A stretch of 64,000 bases of DNA from Bolinopsis microptera (GCF_026151205.1 NC_087080.1:15757337-15821336), one strand, 5' to 3'; positions 33,499-46,670 are shown, counted from the first letter of the stretch. Notes: generated by a model not told the origin, from the sequence alone. A program made the numbers and translations.

Positions 33499-34420
33499 CG
33501 AGTTCTTGATCATTGTAGTACTAGTAGTTTTGGGAAAAATTTTTCAGATGCAGACAATTTTTAATGAATATATCTTTGAGATGTAAGCTTACCTCTTCAA
33601 TGCTCTGTAATTATTTCATCTCCTAAATAATTGAGGGGCGTGTTAGTAGTTGGCATATGTTTGCTCCGTAAGTGGTTAACGTCATGGTACATGTATTTAC
33701 TAAAACTTTGGTGCGTCATTCTGTAGGGTTTAAATACTTCAGCAGCTTAAATGGCTTAATGGATAAAGGAAATGACGTTAGTTTGGGGCGTTCTCGATGA
33801 GGCATTTGTGGTAATTTTAATAGCTGATAAAAGAACTTTTAAAAGGAGAGATTTATATATTAATGGGTCTCTATCTCCATTGACCATCTTGTTTTCTCTT
33901 TTTTTTTCGTCTGCCATTTTATTCTTTTATCACATTTAACAATAATTGCGTTGTCGTTATTGACTATAACAGTCATTGGATCAAATTCTCCTGTTTAGTG
34001 TTCCTAAAGATTTGTGCCCTTGAGGTGTTTGACATTTCTTGCTTAAATATGGACGGTGGCTATATATAGTTTTACCTCACAAGTCACACATTGCGATCCA
34101 TTTGGAAACTTACGATTTGAGCGTAAAAACTGAAGTTCAAAATCGTGAATCAGGGAATCGTGCACCACATACTTAGCTTAGCACTCAATTAGTTCATATT
34201 TAGTGAAGTTATAATTTGTAAAAATTATTCCTGGCATAGAATCGGTATATAATTAGCATTTTCGTTACACCATTTATTACGGTATGTTTTATTCGCGTCA
34301 AAACTGTAGGTTTGATGTTTTGACAAACATGTTTTAACAAAATATGTACAAAACCCAAAAAAGTTCTAATGTGAGAACAAAATATAAACTTACCATTAAT
34401 GTTTGATAAACAAAAAATAA
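33499..34420. other. 3' flank of the ATP-grasp-like gene; no gene seen
   Basis: AT-rich sequence with no exon-like frame. I did not find a convincing aataaa shortly after the stop codon, so the transcript end is not placed. Confidence 0.5.
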
Positions 34421-36659
34421 TTAGAATGATTTTGACAATAATAATAAATTCCCTATGCTTCTACATCAAAGAGATATCAGTAACAGATGTACCCATCTGT
34501 ACTCGGTAGAGTCGTAGACATAACAATTCTACCAGGCAAATGCAATCGTTTTCACTGATTAAATCTCGTAAATATTAAATCTCCAAGTTAAATAAGTTTC
34601 TCGAAATTGCAACAAGCTAAATTTCTAGAGGCAGGGCCGTTAACTAATAATGAACAAATTAACTAACTTTGACATGCTTGCTCCACCTTCTTTTGACCTG
34701 ATTAGATATGAAAATGAATATCAACTACCGAATTTATAGGTGCCCATCCTTCAGTCAAATCGTTCTCCGGGGTCGAGAATAAACGATATAATATAATACT
34801 ATGATCGATTTATCGGTATTGGCATTAGAATCGCGTCAACATGAGCAAATGGTTTTGTATCAGAAAGAGATTATTCATTTTGAAATCTTAATTAACACTG
34901 TTGAATTGTCAAGTTTTCTTCGTGGTCGAGGGTCAACGATAACATACTTAATCGATTTATCGGTATTGATGATATAATCGTCCACAACGTGCAAATGGTT
35001 ATCAGAACGTATAAAACTCACAAAGTCTTCTGTTTGCAGTTCTCTATATTGCACAGGCCCCCAGAGTCAGCAGCCCCTTTATCTCTCCTCGTACCCTCCT
35101 GAGGACTGGTTTGCTAGAGACTTTTTAATTCAATTCAAATGATTATCAGAAAGTAATCAGAGGAATTTAACTCTCCCTTTGAATCAATCAAGCTAGATGA
35201 TTTGTTGTAAATACTGAGATCAAACTATCAACTTACAGGCTATCGTCAAACATGTTGCAAGGCGTCATCTTCAGTGACATAAGCCTAAAAATTGTAAAAA
35301 GTTAGTAAAACCCAAAATTCCTTTAAAAATCTGAACACTCTTAAAATGGTTATATAAAAATTAAAATTAAGATGTTAGGAGTAACGGAAGGCCAAAAGGA
35401 TTTATAGTGTTTATTCCCAAAGGTTTTAAAGTCTTGAGTTGTTGAATATATTTATGTTCACGAACTTCTAAAGTTTTAGGACTAGAATTATCAATAATTG
35501 AAACATTAAAAATTTTGTTAAAATCCTCCCTTTGTTTATAACCATGATCCAACAAATGTAAGCCCAAACTATATTCATCACTTGTTTCATCTACCTTATC
35601 ACCATTTAAAAGTTTATAATATTTGACCCTATGTTCTCCAGTTCTAACCCGTAGAGAGTGAGTAGTGCGACCGACGTAAGCCAATTTCTACAGAAACTAC
35701 ATTGGAACAGATAAATGATGTTGTAACTCAGGCAGTTTCCAGGGGAAGCTTTAACCTTCTCGCCGTTCACTTTGAATTCATGGCTGCCTTTGACAAGTTC
35801 GCAGCATTTGCATCTTGGCATATGGCATTTGCTGGTTGGACCATGTTTAGCTCCTAAAGCAAGTTCTTTCAATTTGACGAGGCGAGATCTTAGGCTTGGC
35901 CCTGTTTTCTTGGTGTAACTGAATATTTTCTTCCTAGGCGTGGAAGCTGTTGAGGAGGTCTCTTGGGATGTTTCAACTTTCTGAAAAGTAATCATTCATT
36001 CTATAATTTTTGACAATAATAATAATTTCCCTCTGCTTCTACATTAAAGAAATATCATTAAGAGATGTACCCGTCTGTAGAGTTGTAGACATAACAATTC
36101 TACCAGGCAAATGCAGTCGTTTTCACTGATTAAATCTCTCGTAAGTATTAAATCTCCAAGTTAAATAAGTTCATCGAAATTGCAACAAGCTAAATTTCTA
36201 GAGGCAGGGCCGTTAACTAATAATGAACAAATTAACTAACTTTGACATGCTTGCTCCACCTTCTTTTGAACTAATTAGATATGGAAATGAATATCAACTA
36301 CCGAATTTATAGGTGCCTATCCTTTAGTTAAATTGTTCTCCGGGGGTCGAGAATAAATCGATTTGATCGATTTATCGGTATTGTCATTAGAATCGAGTCA
36401 ACATGAGCAAATGGTTTTGCATCAGAAAGAGATTATTCATTTTCAAATCTTAATTGACACCGTTGAATTGTCAAGTTTTCTTCGTGGTCGGTATAGATTA
36501 TAAGATCGTCCACAACGTGCAAATGGTTATCAGAACGTATAAAACAAGGCTTCTGTTTGCAGTTCTCTATTGCACAAACACAGCCCCTCTCGTCGTACCC
36601 TCCTGAGTCCTGGTTTACCAGAGACTTTTTAATTCAAATGGTTATCAGAAAGTAATCAT
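34421..36659 (-). mobile_element. truncated Penelope-like retroelement with flanking direct repeats
   Basis: Long direct repeats at about 34421-35162 and 35999-36659 (shared gttgtagacataacaattcta, gaggcagggccgttaactaa) flank an ~840-bp core holding only a minus-strand GIY-YIG-type ORF. Direct LTR-like repeats and a C-terminal GIY-YIG endonuclease are hallmarks of Penelope-like elements. No reverse transcriptase remains between the repeats. The left repeat has an extra ~50-80 bp relative to the right. Confidence 0.7.
35367..35995 (-). pseudogene. GIY-YIG endonuclease domain of a Penelope-like element, frameshifted
   Basis: The minus strand first reads a basic region, then a Cys cluster (CHMPRCKCCELVKGS) and SYNIIYLFQCSFCRN. 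It then shifts frame near 35684 and continues YVGRTTHSLRVRTGEHR, the GIY-YIG core with its conserved Tyr-Val-Gly and Arg/His. It ends with EHKYIQQLKTLKPLGINT. The frameshift and the absent RT domain make it non-functional. Confidence 0.75.
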
Positions 36660-38640
36660 TCATTATAAAATCTTCGTTAATCGAAGCGGGGGAAGTTTAA
36701 AGAAAACTTTTTGTTTTATATTTATATTTTGTTTTATATTTATATAGCCCAAATAAAGTAACAACGCCACATGTCTCCGATATAAACATCAGTGAACAAT
36801 AAACGATGACGTTCATTGCGCTTTTAGCCTCCCCATGCTGGTAATATTTGTTGAGTTTCTATATAAGTGTAACGAAACACGTAGGACCGCGTATTTTTAG
36901 CTGATTTCTGTCTAATTTTGCCAAATAATATGGAGAATTAAATTTGGATTCTTTGTAGAGCACCGCACCAAGCTTATAAGATACCACATATAACAGGGTT
37001 GTCATAATATATCGTTATACTTTACATTTTACAACGTTTGAATGTATATACAAATTTGTATGTTTAGTAACGTAATTTAAATTATAATAGTACTAGATGA
37101 GTCCAAAAGAATATATCATCTTCAGAAAATCAAGCCAGAACATTGCAAACATAAAATCAGAACATGACTGGGTTGCCCGAGTTTTCAAAAAATCATGGCT
37201 TTAAATTGTCATATCCGAATATCAGTATTACCTTAACTTTAAGTATGTCGTAATATTTATTTGAGATCACCTGTTTAACATATAAATTTAATAGCTCCGC
37301 TGTCATTGTCATAAAATGATATAATATTCAATTTAATTAAACGAAATTGAATATTTGAGTGTAAGATATTAAAATGACATGTATTAACCTCTAAAATGCC
37401 TAAAACGTTTTCATTAAAAAGTTATTTGTATGGTTATTTTTGAGCTATTGGTGTCTTTTTCCTATTTCATGGTTATTATATTTGGGGTTATATATGACTT
37501 TCAAGCTAAATCATTAGATCTGAACTTAATACACTGATTGCCTATCACTATCAGTATATAAGCCATCAGTTCTGTTATGTTGAGAAAATTCTAGTGAACG
37601 GCATTTCGCCAAATGTTACGAATCTAAGAACTAAGAGTGCGGTTACATGTCTAATCTGAAATGACTGATTTTCAATGCATCACGTGGAGTTATGATGAGC
37701 TGTAAACATGAACAATGAATAACATATTTATTTATGTGGGGTGGGGCTGTAGAGGATTAACCAGCTTTAAGAGTTTTAGGGTAGATATCGGATATTTATA
37801 TTTTAATCATGCAAAAGATTTTTGAAATAATTTCTTGACACGTCAAATTTAACCGTCACCATGACAATCGTCAAATGAATGTGAAAAATTTGGTTGAATC
37901 ATTTGATGCGTCACATCAAAAAGACATTAAAATGTCGAGAAATTTTTAACGTGCTGACGTTTTTACCTATTTCCGTTGCAGACGGCATTTTTTGGTGTTG
38001 AAAATTCAAAATGTCCGTTATACGAACGTTTTGGCACCAGCACAACAATCACCGTGTTGCATCTCAAAGATTATGAAATTAAAGGATCTCAACACATGTC
38101 ATGACTCATGGGTCGAAGCTAGGAATGACGAAAATAACGGTCTGCATGGCAAAAATAATTTAGCTTATTTCCCAACTATTTTAGGCAGGGTGTGCTTGTC
38201 TCTTTGGTGCACGCTAAGCCCTGCACTGTGCTTCTCAATTTGTTATACAAGTCAAGTGTAAGCTCCTCTTTTTATTGGCCATTACTCTGACGTGGAAGTT
38301 TCTTATTGGTCGTAAAGAGATTTTTTTTCTGCTCTGGTGGCCTTGACGATACTTTTTTTGAAAAATTAGTGATAATTTCTTTCATTTACTTGTCCATGTC
38401 AGAAATTTGTTTGTTTTGGTAAAATTATTGAACATTTTATGTAAGGGGCGCATCCTTGTTAACTTTGAATCTTCTAATTCCAACCCTACGGCCTACACTG
38501 ATCGATAAAAATAAACAACAAAAACCTGCAGACATCCGCATCACCTAATAGCCAAGTATTAAGGGGACATATTTACATGGTAGTTCATAGTTGTACCTCT
38601 CCAAATGATAATTAACGCTTCATATCCCTCGCATGGTATA
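36660..38640. other. AT-rich intergenic DNA; no supported gene
   Basis: Contains a short ttttatatttatatt repeat near 36713 and a frame at 37992-38261 that has ATG but no convincing splice sites or protein character. Nothing else is recognised. Confidence 0.5.
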
Positions 38641-38960
38641 TTAAATGGTGGTTGAGATGACCGTGTCACGCGCCGGATCGTCTAGGTTCTGTAACGCGAC
38701 ACATACCTCACACAGGTATGAAGCAGCGCCCTTTATAAACATTACCCTCAATCCGTTCTTAGATCCAGGGTTCGTTGTTTTTACTGTCGTACTATTATTC
38801 TTAATCAGATTTACTAGTTCAGAATTGAGAGAGAACATGCAAGTAGGGTTCATATCTGTATTTTTCAAACCGTGGATGTTAATACGTAGGTACAAGTTAA
38901 ACTGTGCCAGCACGTGATATGATGGATTGCGGCTCACGCTGACGTTAGTGAGGGTGGAAG
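38641..38960 (-). CDS. uncertain exon; both strands open
   Basis: On the minus strand a frame follows an acceptor-like ctcactaacgtcag and reads NPSYHVLAQFNLYLRINIHG onward to GAASYLCE, followed by a strong donor-like gtatgt. The plus strand also has an ATG-started 90-residue frame (38645-38917) with a hydrophobic stretch (GFVVFTVVLLFLI). I cannot decide which, if either, is real; neighbouring exons were not found with confidence. Confidence 0.3.
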
Positions 38961-39974
38961 CTTAGAGAGGCATGAATTCCCAATATGGGCAGATTGCCCA
39001 TTCACCTTCCTCTCCTGCCTGCGTTGTAATTACCCAGCCGGCTAGTGGATACAGTGCTCTTTTATAAAGCTAAGCGCCGCCAATTTTCAATCTAAATCGC
39101 ACTTGTTGATATCAGTTTGGTTGCAGCATTGGTGTTGCACCTCGACCTCAACTTTATCTTCTGATATTTTGTGCTATCTTTCTTACTTCGTATAAAGGCA
39201 AGTAATATTGAGATGGTTACTTAGTTCTCGCAAGACTAACCATTTACCATCTTTAAAAGGCTGCTATATATATTGTGAACTGTTGCGACCTGGAAATATT
39301 TGGGCGCTTTACGCCCTGAGACGTTAGAACAGCGTTTAACTTTATAGCCTTCTATATTGATATTGCGAAGTAAGCCAAGCTTTTGCATGTTCTTAGAGAA
39401 AGCCTTCTTTATTAGTGCTAATTATTGGCTCGAACTTGAATTAAAGCAATACGAACTTGCCATAAATTATCCGAAACTTGCACTGCAATCAGTTTTACAT
39501 TTATTTTGTTTATCTCGAGATTTATAATATTTTATGCTTAAAAGTGGTTAAATTTATTGGATTAAATTTAAATTTAAAATTGCAAACTAGTATTTACCTA
39601 CCAACTCTGATAAAATACACTTGTCCTGATGGAATCACTTAGTTAAACCACACACATCTTCAACCTTCCAATGATTATATCCCTTAATTCCCAAGCAAGC
39701 CAGACATGGGAAGAACACTTTAAGGCACTTTAAAGTGCGTGACTTTTATAGTATGATATAACTGCGCAAAAGCTGGTTGGTTAACTTAATAACCTGATAA
39801 ATTGAGTGACCTCATCTTATAATTTATGGCAAACCACTTGATCACGGTGATCACCAGCATGCTGATTGCCTCTTTAAACATGTATTTTATTATCATAAAT
39901 TGTTTGCTGCACTGAATTACTTGGCTTATGCCTCGTGAAACACAATTATAACCAATCAATCTCGATAGCTAGTC
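38961..39974. other. upstream region of the zinc-finger gene; no gene seen
   Basis: No supported exon. This interval presumably holds the promoter of the C2H2 gene, but no specific element can be defended. Confidence 0.4.
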
Positions 39975-42900
39975 ATGCAGATGAAACAGCAAAACCGAGT
40001 GTCCTCTGGGCTGGAGCTACCTTACGGTACCCGATACCCTCACCTCACTTACGGCTTCCAATCCGAAGTCCTACTGAGACCTCCCCAATACCAGCCCACA
40101 AAATCAGACTTGTTTTTCCCACCACTGTCTCAAGTCCTGTATAAACCTACCCCTACTTACCATTCTCCGAGAGTCTTTCTACCTGTTCTTCATCAGGGAA
40201 CTTCTCCCACACTTCAGTTCCCTGTTTATCATGAACCTCAGGTAAATACGAGATACAAGGTGTCAGATTATGCAATCGACAGACATAATCCTTGATTTGA
40301 TTGATATTGATATGATAATGATTTATGAGCTGACTTTCTCCATGACCAATTGAAGCATTTTAAATATTCACAATTAAAGCTTCCCTACAACAACAGTACC
40401 GTAACTCAAAATCTTCCTCAGGGCCCCCTGGATTACAGACACATCCGAGCAGCGCCCATCCTACGCAGAACACCAAAACCACTCCTTGACGGAACACTCA
40501 CTCTCCAGGATGTAGTTGAGATTCTCCGACTTTGTATCTACAACGAAACAAAACAGGATGTCACCTGTCCCGTTTGCTGCAAAAAGTACAAAAGCAAAGT
40601 CTGTCTAACAAAGCATCTTTGGGAGCACACCATCTACTGGTCTCAGTTTCAGGTGAGAATCATTGCTTTTTTCTTCGTTATTTGCTTCTTTGTCGAGCAA
40701 CCAACTTAAAATCCAGCTTTTAAACGATATTCTTTACATCCAGTTCTGCAACGGTTATTATTACATTATAAATGTTGCATTATTATTTGTCAGAACATAA
40801 ACAGGCCACTATAATACTATTCCATATTCATTTAACTGCAAAGCCGTTTAAAGTTTATCAGAATATGGTTAGATAGAATGCATCGAGCTTGACTAAATTC
40901 AAGTTGATTTAAACGACAATTTCACAGCTGACGTCAAAGAGTAGTTAACTCATTATATACCCTTCAAATTAAATGTGGTTATTAAATTTTGGGTGGTTGA
41001 AACTTCTCATTCTAACCTGCCTCATTTTCAGGGAATGAAGAATCACGAGCGAGTTCTGTGCATACAGACTGCATTGATCCTATCCAAGAATCCCTACTCC
41101 TCAATACTCGTAACTGCACCTTGTAAAAAGAAGACTAAACACAACAGAGCAGTAAGTTTCTACCTGAATACGCACTATTTATCAAAAATTGTTTTCCGGT
41201 TCCTCTTTAATTTATTGCTCCCTGACTATAAACGTAACAATAACTTGGCACAATATCAAACCCTGCGCCTGATTCAGCAACTCTTTATAAGTTGTTCCAG
41301 TTAACATTGTTGAAGGATCTCCCTTTGAAGTGCAAGCTGTCAGAAATGTAATAGATCCTTTAAACCTGTTTGATGATAAATGCTTATTCGTGGTTTAAGC
41401 AGTACCTTGAAAAGTAGTTAAGCAGAACGACGTCAGTCGTTCAATCTAATCTAAAGATAAAGTTCTGATGTTTCGCCTGAAACTGAAGACAGCATTATGA
41501 TTATAAATCAGATCAACCCAGATACATACCCACATGACATAATATGTGCCTTAAACTTTTAGTAAACCGATCTGACTTACAAACTACTTAGATACAAGCC
41601 AAGGCATTGTATTTGTCCATAGTCAAGATCTTAGCTTCGCATGACACGATACGAAGGTAAAAATATGACCAATTTTGTATCTCAATCCGTTTTTTATTGA
41701 ATGGATGCAAATCAACTGGCTATACGTTTCAAGTTTAGATAAAGATCTAACAGAATATTTTTCTCGTTAACAGTTTAATCCCAGAGTGATAGCTCCGTAC
41801 CACCAGATAACGATTATATTCGTGATAGTGAAAATAATATTTCCGATCCACCAATTCGAGGCACGGACTTCCGATTGGTAAGATGATCAGTGTTATGAAC
41901 CGAACACCTGCGTTTAACCTTAGGTGGAACCACATCCACTCAAAATGACTGGTCAAAAGTGGAACAATTTTCAATCACATAGATGGTCTAATACAAGGAT
42001 TTTCCAAGGAGTATGGATAGTGTGAACTATAACGTTCGCTCAGTGTAGTGATATTAATCAGGCCAAAACAAAATTAAATACTCCAATCAGTTTTTGAGAA
42101 AAAATATTTATTTTGACCATTCATTTTCGTCGGATGTGGTCACTTATCTGTAACACTAGCTGTAGTTATCTGTAACACACTAACACTATCTGCTGGTAAT
42201 GTAACAGCCTCTGCGAAGGGTCTATTTTGTGGTTATCTTCACTTAGCTGTTATGTTAATGATGTCAATGCGGATATTGCAACAAAACTTATCCGTTGCTG
42301 ACTGGTAATTTCCAGAAAACTCATGGTTAGTTTTCATCATTTGGTCAGTTATCAATACGGGTATCATCGTATGTTCGGAACCCAACAACTATCTTCTCAT
42401 GTACCACATGGCACATACCAATCCGAATATGTGTAAACAAATAAATTATAAAAGCTACAGTCACAGCCGTATATTCCAATACTGGAGGAAATAATAGATA
42501 TCATAGGGTGTTCAATTTCTTACCGATTTTTAATTTTCAGACTATAGAGCGATGTGTGAACAAGTCTCCTGCAAAGGATGTCAAGAATTCTGAAGTTATG
42601 AAACTGTCCAGAAGCTTCACAGAACAGGAAAATCAAGTGACTTCTCCTCATTCTGATTCAGTTGAGGTAAATATTAACTATTTAATATGTTTATATTTGT
42701 ACTATTTTCAAATAAAATTTTGGCATTCGAATTGAATTACTACTCCCCAATTTTAAAATGTAGTTTCGAAGTCAATGATTATAAAGCTCTAACAAAATTA
42801 TCATTCTCAGGATTTCCTTCACTTCACTTCCACGATTAACGAAAACGCCCGAACTACTGCACACGTGCACTCCTCTCCAAAAATCAAAAGGAAGAGAGTT

Positions 42901-43947
42901 GTGCCTCCTCATCTACTTGATCACAACAAAGATTTAACCAGACTAAGATGCAGAAACCCTCAACAAGGATGGCTCGATATCAACAACACCCCGAGATTAT
43001 CTCCCCGGAGTTTCACCGCTACCGGAAACAGAGTCCGACTCCAAACCACATTCAGATGTCAAACTCCAGACTCCAAGTCCATTGCAAGGACAGCAGAGCA
43101 GTACGACAGGAGTAGGCCAATGGAAGTGGAGCAGTACAGCAGCTGCAGTGTTGGCGGGGAGTACTGCCCTAACGTGGTCACCACAACCTCACCCACTGCT
43201 ACTTCTCAGCCCCAGACTACAAGTGTCTCCAGCAACAACAGAGTTTCTCCCCAAAATCACAGTGGAGATTCTGGAGCTGACGATTCTGGCTATGGCACTT
43301 CCGAGCGACAAGATGTAAGTTAAATCGATTATATTTTAAAATTAAGAAGGGAAAACCTGTGATTTCAAGTTTAAGTTTTTCCTAGTGAATTGTTGATATC
43401 CTATGTTTGTTAAACCAGTTCGACTAATAAGCCTTCCTTTCAGAACTCATACCAACACGAAACTTCGTGGGAAAAAGACGATCTAAAGAAAGAGTACAGA
43501 AAAGAGGATTTGCCCCAGAATGATTCCAATGATAACAATAAGAGATTAGCAGAGTTTATAGAGGAGCAAGAAAGCCATCAAGGTACGTACATTTAGATAA
43601 CAGATCATGAATAGCTTTCCAACGTTCAATTCTTTATTAACGCAAACTGAAAGACGGATCACAAATCTTTTTCCGGTTAAATTAAATTAGTTTCAAAATG
43701 CATGACCCTAAGCACCGGAATCCATATACTAATAGCAAACTCTCCAGGACAAGAAAGAAAAATCCGCAAATTTGACTCGGAGAGTAACGAAAGTAGTTCT
43801 TCCTGTCAACCGATATCCCAGTCCTCATCCAGCGACGAGGGACAGCAGTCCTCCCAATCATGCGTCTCCAGAGAGTCTGACTTTTATCTCCAGTGCAACT
43901 ACAAGAAGAGCAAAGAAAACTCCGAACAGTCATCTTCTTCTTCATAA
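39975..43947 (+). CDS. C2H2 zinc-finger protein, probable nuclear regulator
   Basis: Seven exons: 39975-40241, 40422-40652, 41032-41151, 42541-42666, 42811-43314, 43444-43582, 43748-43947 (stop TAA). All phases match; 528 residues. Residues 138-158 form a single C2H2 finger, CPVCCKKYKSKVCLTKHLWEH (Cys138, Cys141, His154, His158). It continues as TIYW, then KNHERVLCIQTALILS. The KHLWEH...W...KHxxVxxLQxAxxL pattern is, to my knowledge, well known from a group of fungal C2H2 proteins. A basic KIKRKR (272-277) is a likely nuclear signal. The second half is Ser/Thr/Gln-rich and probably disordered, ending in a Ser run. The start ATG is the first in the open frame; an upstream non-coding exon is possible. 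DNA target unknown. Confidence 0.87.
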
Positions 43948-44138
43948 ACAATGTATTTGGTCACACGTGACCGAGAAATTCAAGCTTTAACGACACGATA
44001 CAGAATTGACCTGAGACGAACGATGTCTTTTTTCTGATAGGGAACAATCTATGTAGCTTTTCATTTTTTGAAATTTAGGTCAACTTATATGTTGACACAG
44101 AATTTGTTAAATGTGTAAATATGTGTAACAAGGGTTGA
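43948..44138. other. 3' flank of the zinc-finger gene
   Basis: Immediately downstream of the stop; no canonical aataaa was noticed before the tandem duplication starting near 44139. Confidence 0.4.
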
Positions 44139-45795
44139 CTGTGCTGTCTTTACGCCATTTCAACCATTTTGATAAAACTTTCCATAGCTGATAATTGTGT
44201 AGAATAATTAAACAGAGATATCCGTCAGGACCTTATTTTATCATGACATGATAAGTACCCACTATTATACACGTGCTGGTTGGTAACAATGGTTAACAAT
44301 CGAGCATTGTACCTCCACCTTTTGTCCGTCTAATGTTTTTGATCTTTATCCTTAGTATTCTCGAAATCTTTCGGAGACTGCGAATATGAATATGTAAAAG
44401 CTATTGTGTGAAGTACACTTTTAGTAGTAAGTAAGTAGTACACCTGCAGGAGATTCCCAATACATACTTATTTCTTTTAAATCAACGGATTTGTTTAAGG
44501 GCAGATATTGAATTTGTCTTTTGTTATAACATTTGAAAATGTTCTTTCATACCAGTATCCAAATCGTCAAAACTCTCTCCACAATTAAATACCGTCAAAC
44601 AATGACAAACCCCTAAAACATGCAGGATAAGTCACTGATCGGGATAAAAGACCACGTGATCACGTGATCACCGAGCAGGGTAAGTCGCTCTCCTGTCGTG
44701 CTGCCAAGATGAATGTCAGCTCTGTACAAACGTGTCACTCCTTATTTGGGCATCACGTGTAGCTCTGTAGCTCTGTAGCTCGGTAGCTCTGTAGCTCTGT
44801 AGCTCGGTAGCTCTGTAGCTCTGTAGCTCTGTAGCTCTGTAGCTCTGTAGCTCTGTAGCTCTGTAGCTCTGTAGCTCTGTAGCTCTGTAGCTGTCTTTAC
44901 GCCATTTCAACCATTTTGATAAAACTTTCCATAGCTGATAATTGTGTAGAATAATTAAACAGAGATATCCGTCAGGACCTTATTTTACCATGACATGATA
45001 AGTACCCACTATTATACACGTGCTGGTTGGTAACAATGGTTAACAATCGAGCATTGTACCTCCACCTTTTGTCCGTCTAATGTTTTTGAACTTTATCCTT
45101 AGTATTCTCGAAATCTTTCGGAGACTGCGAATATGAATATGTAAAAGCTATTGTGTGAAGTACACTTTTAGTAGTAAGTAAGTAGTACACCTGCAGGAGA
45201 TTCCCAATACATACTTATTTCTTTTAAATCAACGGATTTGTTTAAGGGCAGATATTGAATTTGTCTTTTGTTATAACATTTGAAAATGTTCTTTCATACC
45301 AGTATCCAAATCGTCAAAACTCTCTCCACAATTAAATACCGTCAAACAATGACAAACCCCTAAAACATGCAGGATAAGTTACTGATCGGGATAAAAGACC
45401 ACGTGACCACGTGACCAACGAGCAGGGTAAGTCGCTCTCATGTCGTGCTGCCCAAGATGAATGTCAGCTCTGTACAAACGTGTCACTCCTTATTTGGGCA
45501 TCACGTGTAGCTCTGTAGCTCTGTAGCTCTGTAGCTCTGTAGCTCTGTAGCTCTGTAGCTCTGTAGCTCTGTAGCTCTGTAGCTCTGTAGCTCTGTAGCT
45601 CTGTAGCTCTGTAGCTCTGTAGCTCTGTAGCTCTGTAGCTCTGTAGCTCTGTAGCTCTGTAGCTCTGTAGCTCTGTAGCTCTGTAGCTCTGTAGCTCTGT
45701 AGCTCTGTAGCTCTGTAGCTCTGTAGCTCTGTAGCTCTGTAGCTCTGTAGCTCTGTAGCTCTGTAGCTCTGTAGCTCTGTAGCTCTGTAGCTCAT
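44139..45795. repeat. ~750-bp tandem duplication, each copy ending in a (gctctgta)n array
   Basis: 44139-44758 and 44889-45506 are almost identical (start ctgtctttacgccatttcaa, end ttatttgggcatcacgtgta). Each is followed by an 8-bp gctctgta array: 44759-44891 (~16 copies, some gctcggta) and 45507-45794 (~36 copies). The unique parts differ at a few bases, for example cacgtgatcacgtgatc versus cacgtgaccacgtgacc. Non-coding. Confidence 0.93.
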
Positions 45796-46385
45796 AGCTT
45801 TATATATTAGGATGCAGTGAAACTATTGGACTACGATGAATGCGGTCTTGCCAGTTGCCACCCTATGGCAACATTAAAACATATCGACTCTGTTACATCG
45901 TTTCCTCAATAAACGTAATAGATTTGTAGTGTTGTAATAAGTTTTTAGAATCAGATTTCCTTTGACAAAACAGTAAAACTTATCCACCCTCCGTATCGGC
46001 TTAGTCGGGCTCACTCGCCATAAACGACGCACAGATGCGGGATAATACCCGTAATACCCAGGCCATGTGGACACGAGTAATGTTATGCCATGCCATCACA
46101 GGTATCACATGCCTTCAATGTGATAGTGGCCTCATTGTTAGATAACTTTCTCGAATATCATCGATCATTGTTTTGGAGTTTGTTCTTGAATCTTCGAGAA
46201 ATACTCAAACCACACTCACTCAGATTGATACACCGAACAGAAAATGGGTTGTTGCACTTTATATAGCATAATCCAAATCATTACAGCCAAAAATACTTAC
46301 AGTCGATTATGCAAGTAAAGCGGCGTGGCCTAATGTTTGCTCTTGGCCGCATTCTGGCTACCTCCCTTTTACTTTTAGCTCTCTG
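45796..46385. other. no supported gene
   Basis: A minus-strand frame at 45874-46074 lacks an ATG and looks incidental. Confidence 0.5.
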
Positions 46386-46670
46386 TCAGTGTTAGCAACA
46401 TTTAACTTATGTCTGTTAGCAACATTTAACTTATATCTGTTAGCAACATTTAAGTTATTACTTACGGTATATCTGTTAGCAACATTTAAGTTTTATCTGT
46501 TAGCAACATTTAAGTTATATCTGTTAGCAACATTTAAGTTTTAGCTGTTAGCAATATTTAAGTTATCACTTATTTCTGTTAGCAACATTTAAGTTATATA
46601 TAACTTAAATGTTGCTAAAATGTTGCTAAGAGATATATCTCTTAGCAACATTTTAGCAACATTTTAGCTT
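46386..46670. repeat. gttagcaacatttaa minisatellite ending in nested palindromes
   Basis: About eight copies of a ~22-25 bp unit containing gttagcaacattta are followed by a 36-bp perfect palindrome (46581-46616). This overlaps a 58-bp perfect palindrome (46607-46664) built from the same words. Confidence 0.92.

Noticed and set aside
41747-41974. 75-codon minus-strand frame
   Set aside because: Sits in an intron of the zinc-finger gene with no motif or splice support.
45490-45795. Ser-Tyr-Arg-Ala-Thr-Glu-Leu-Gln repeat frame
   Set aside because: The 8-bp array yields a stop-free 24-base period; not a gene.
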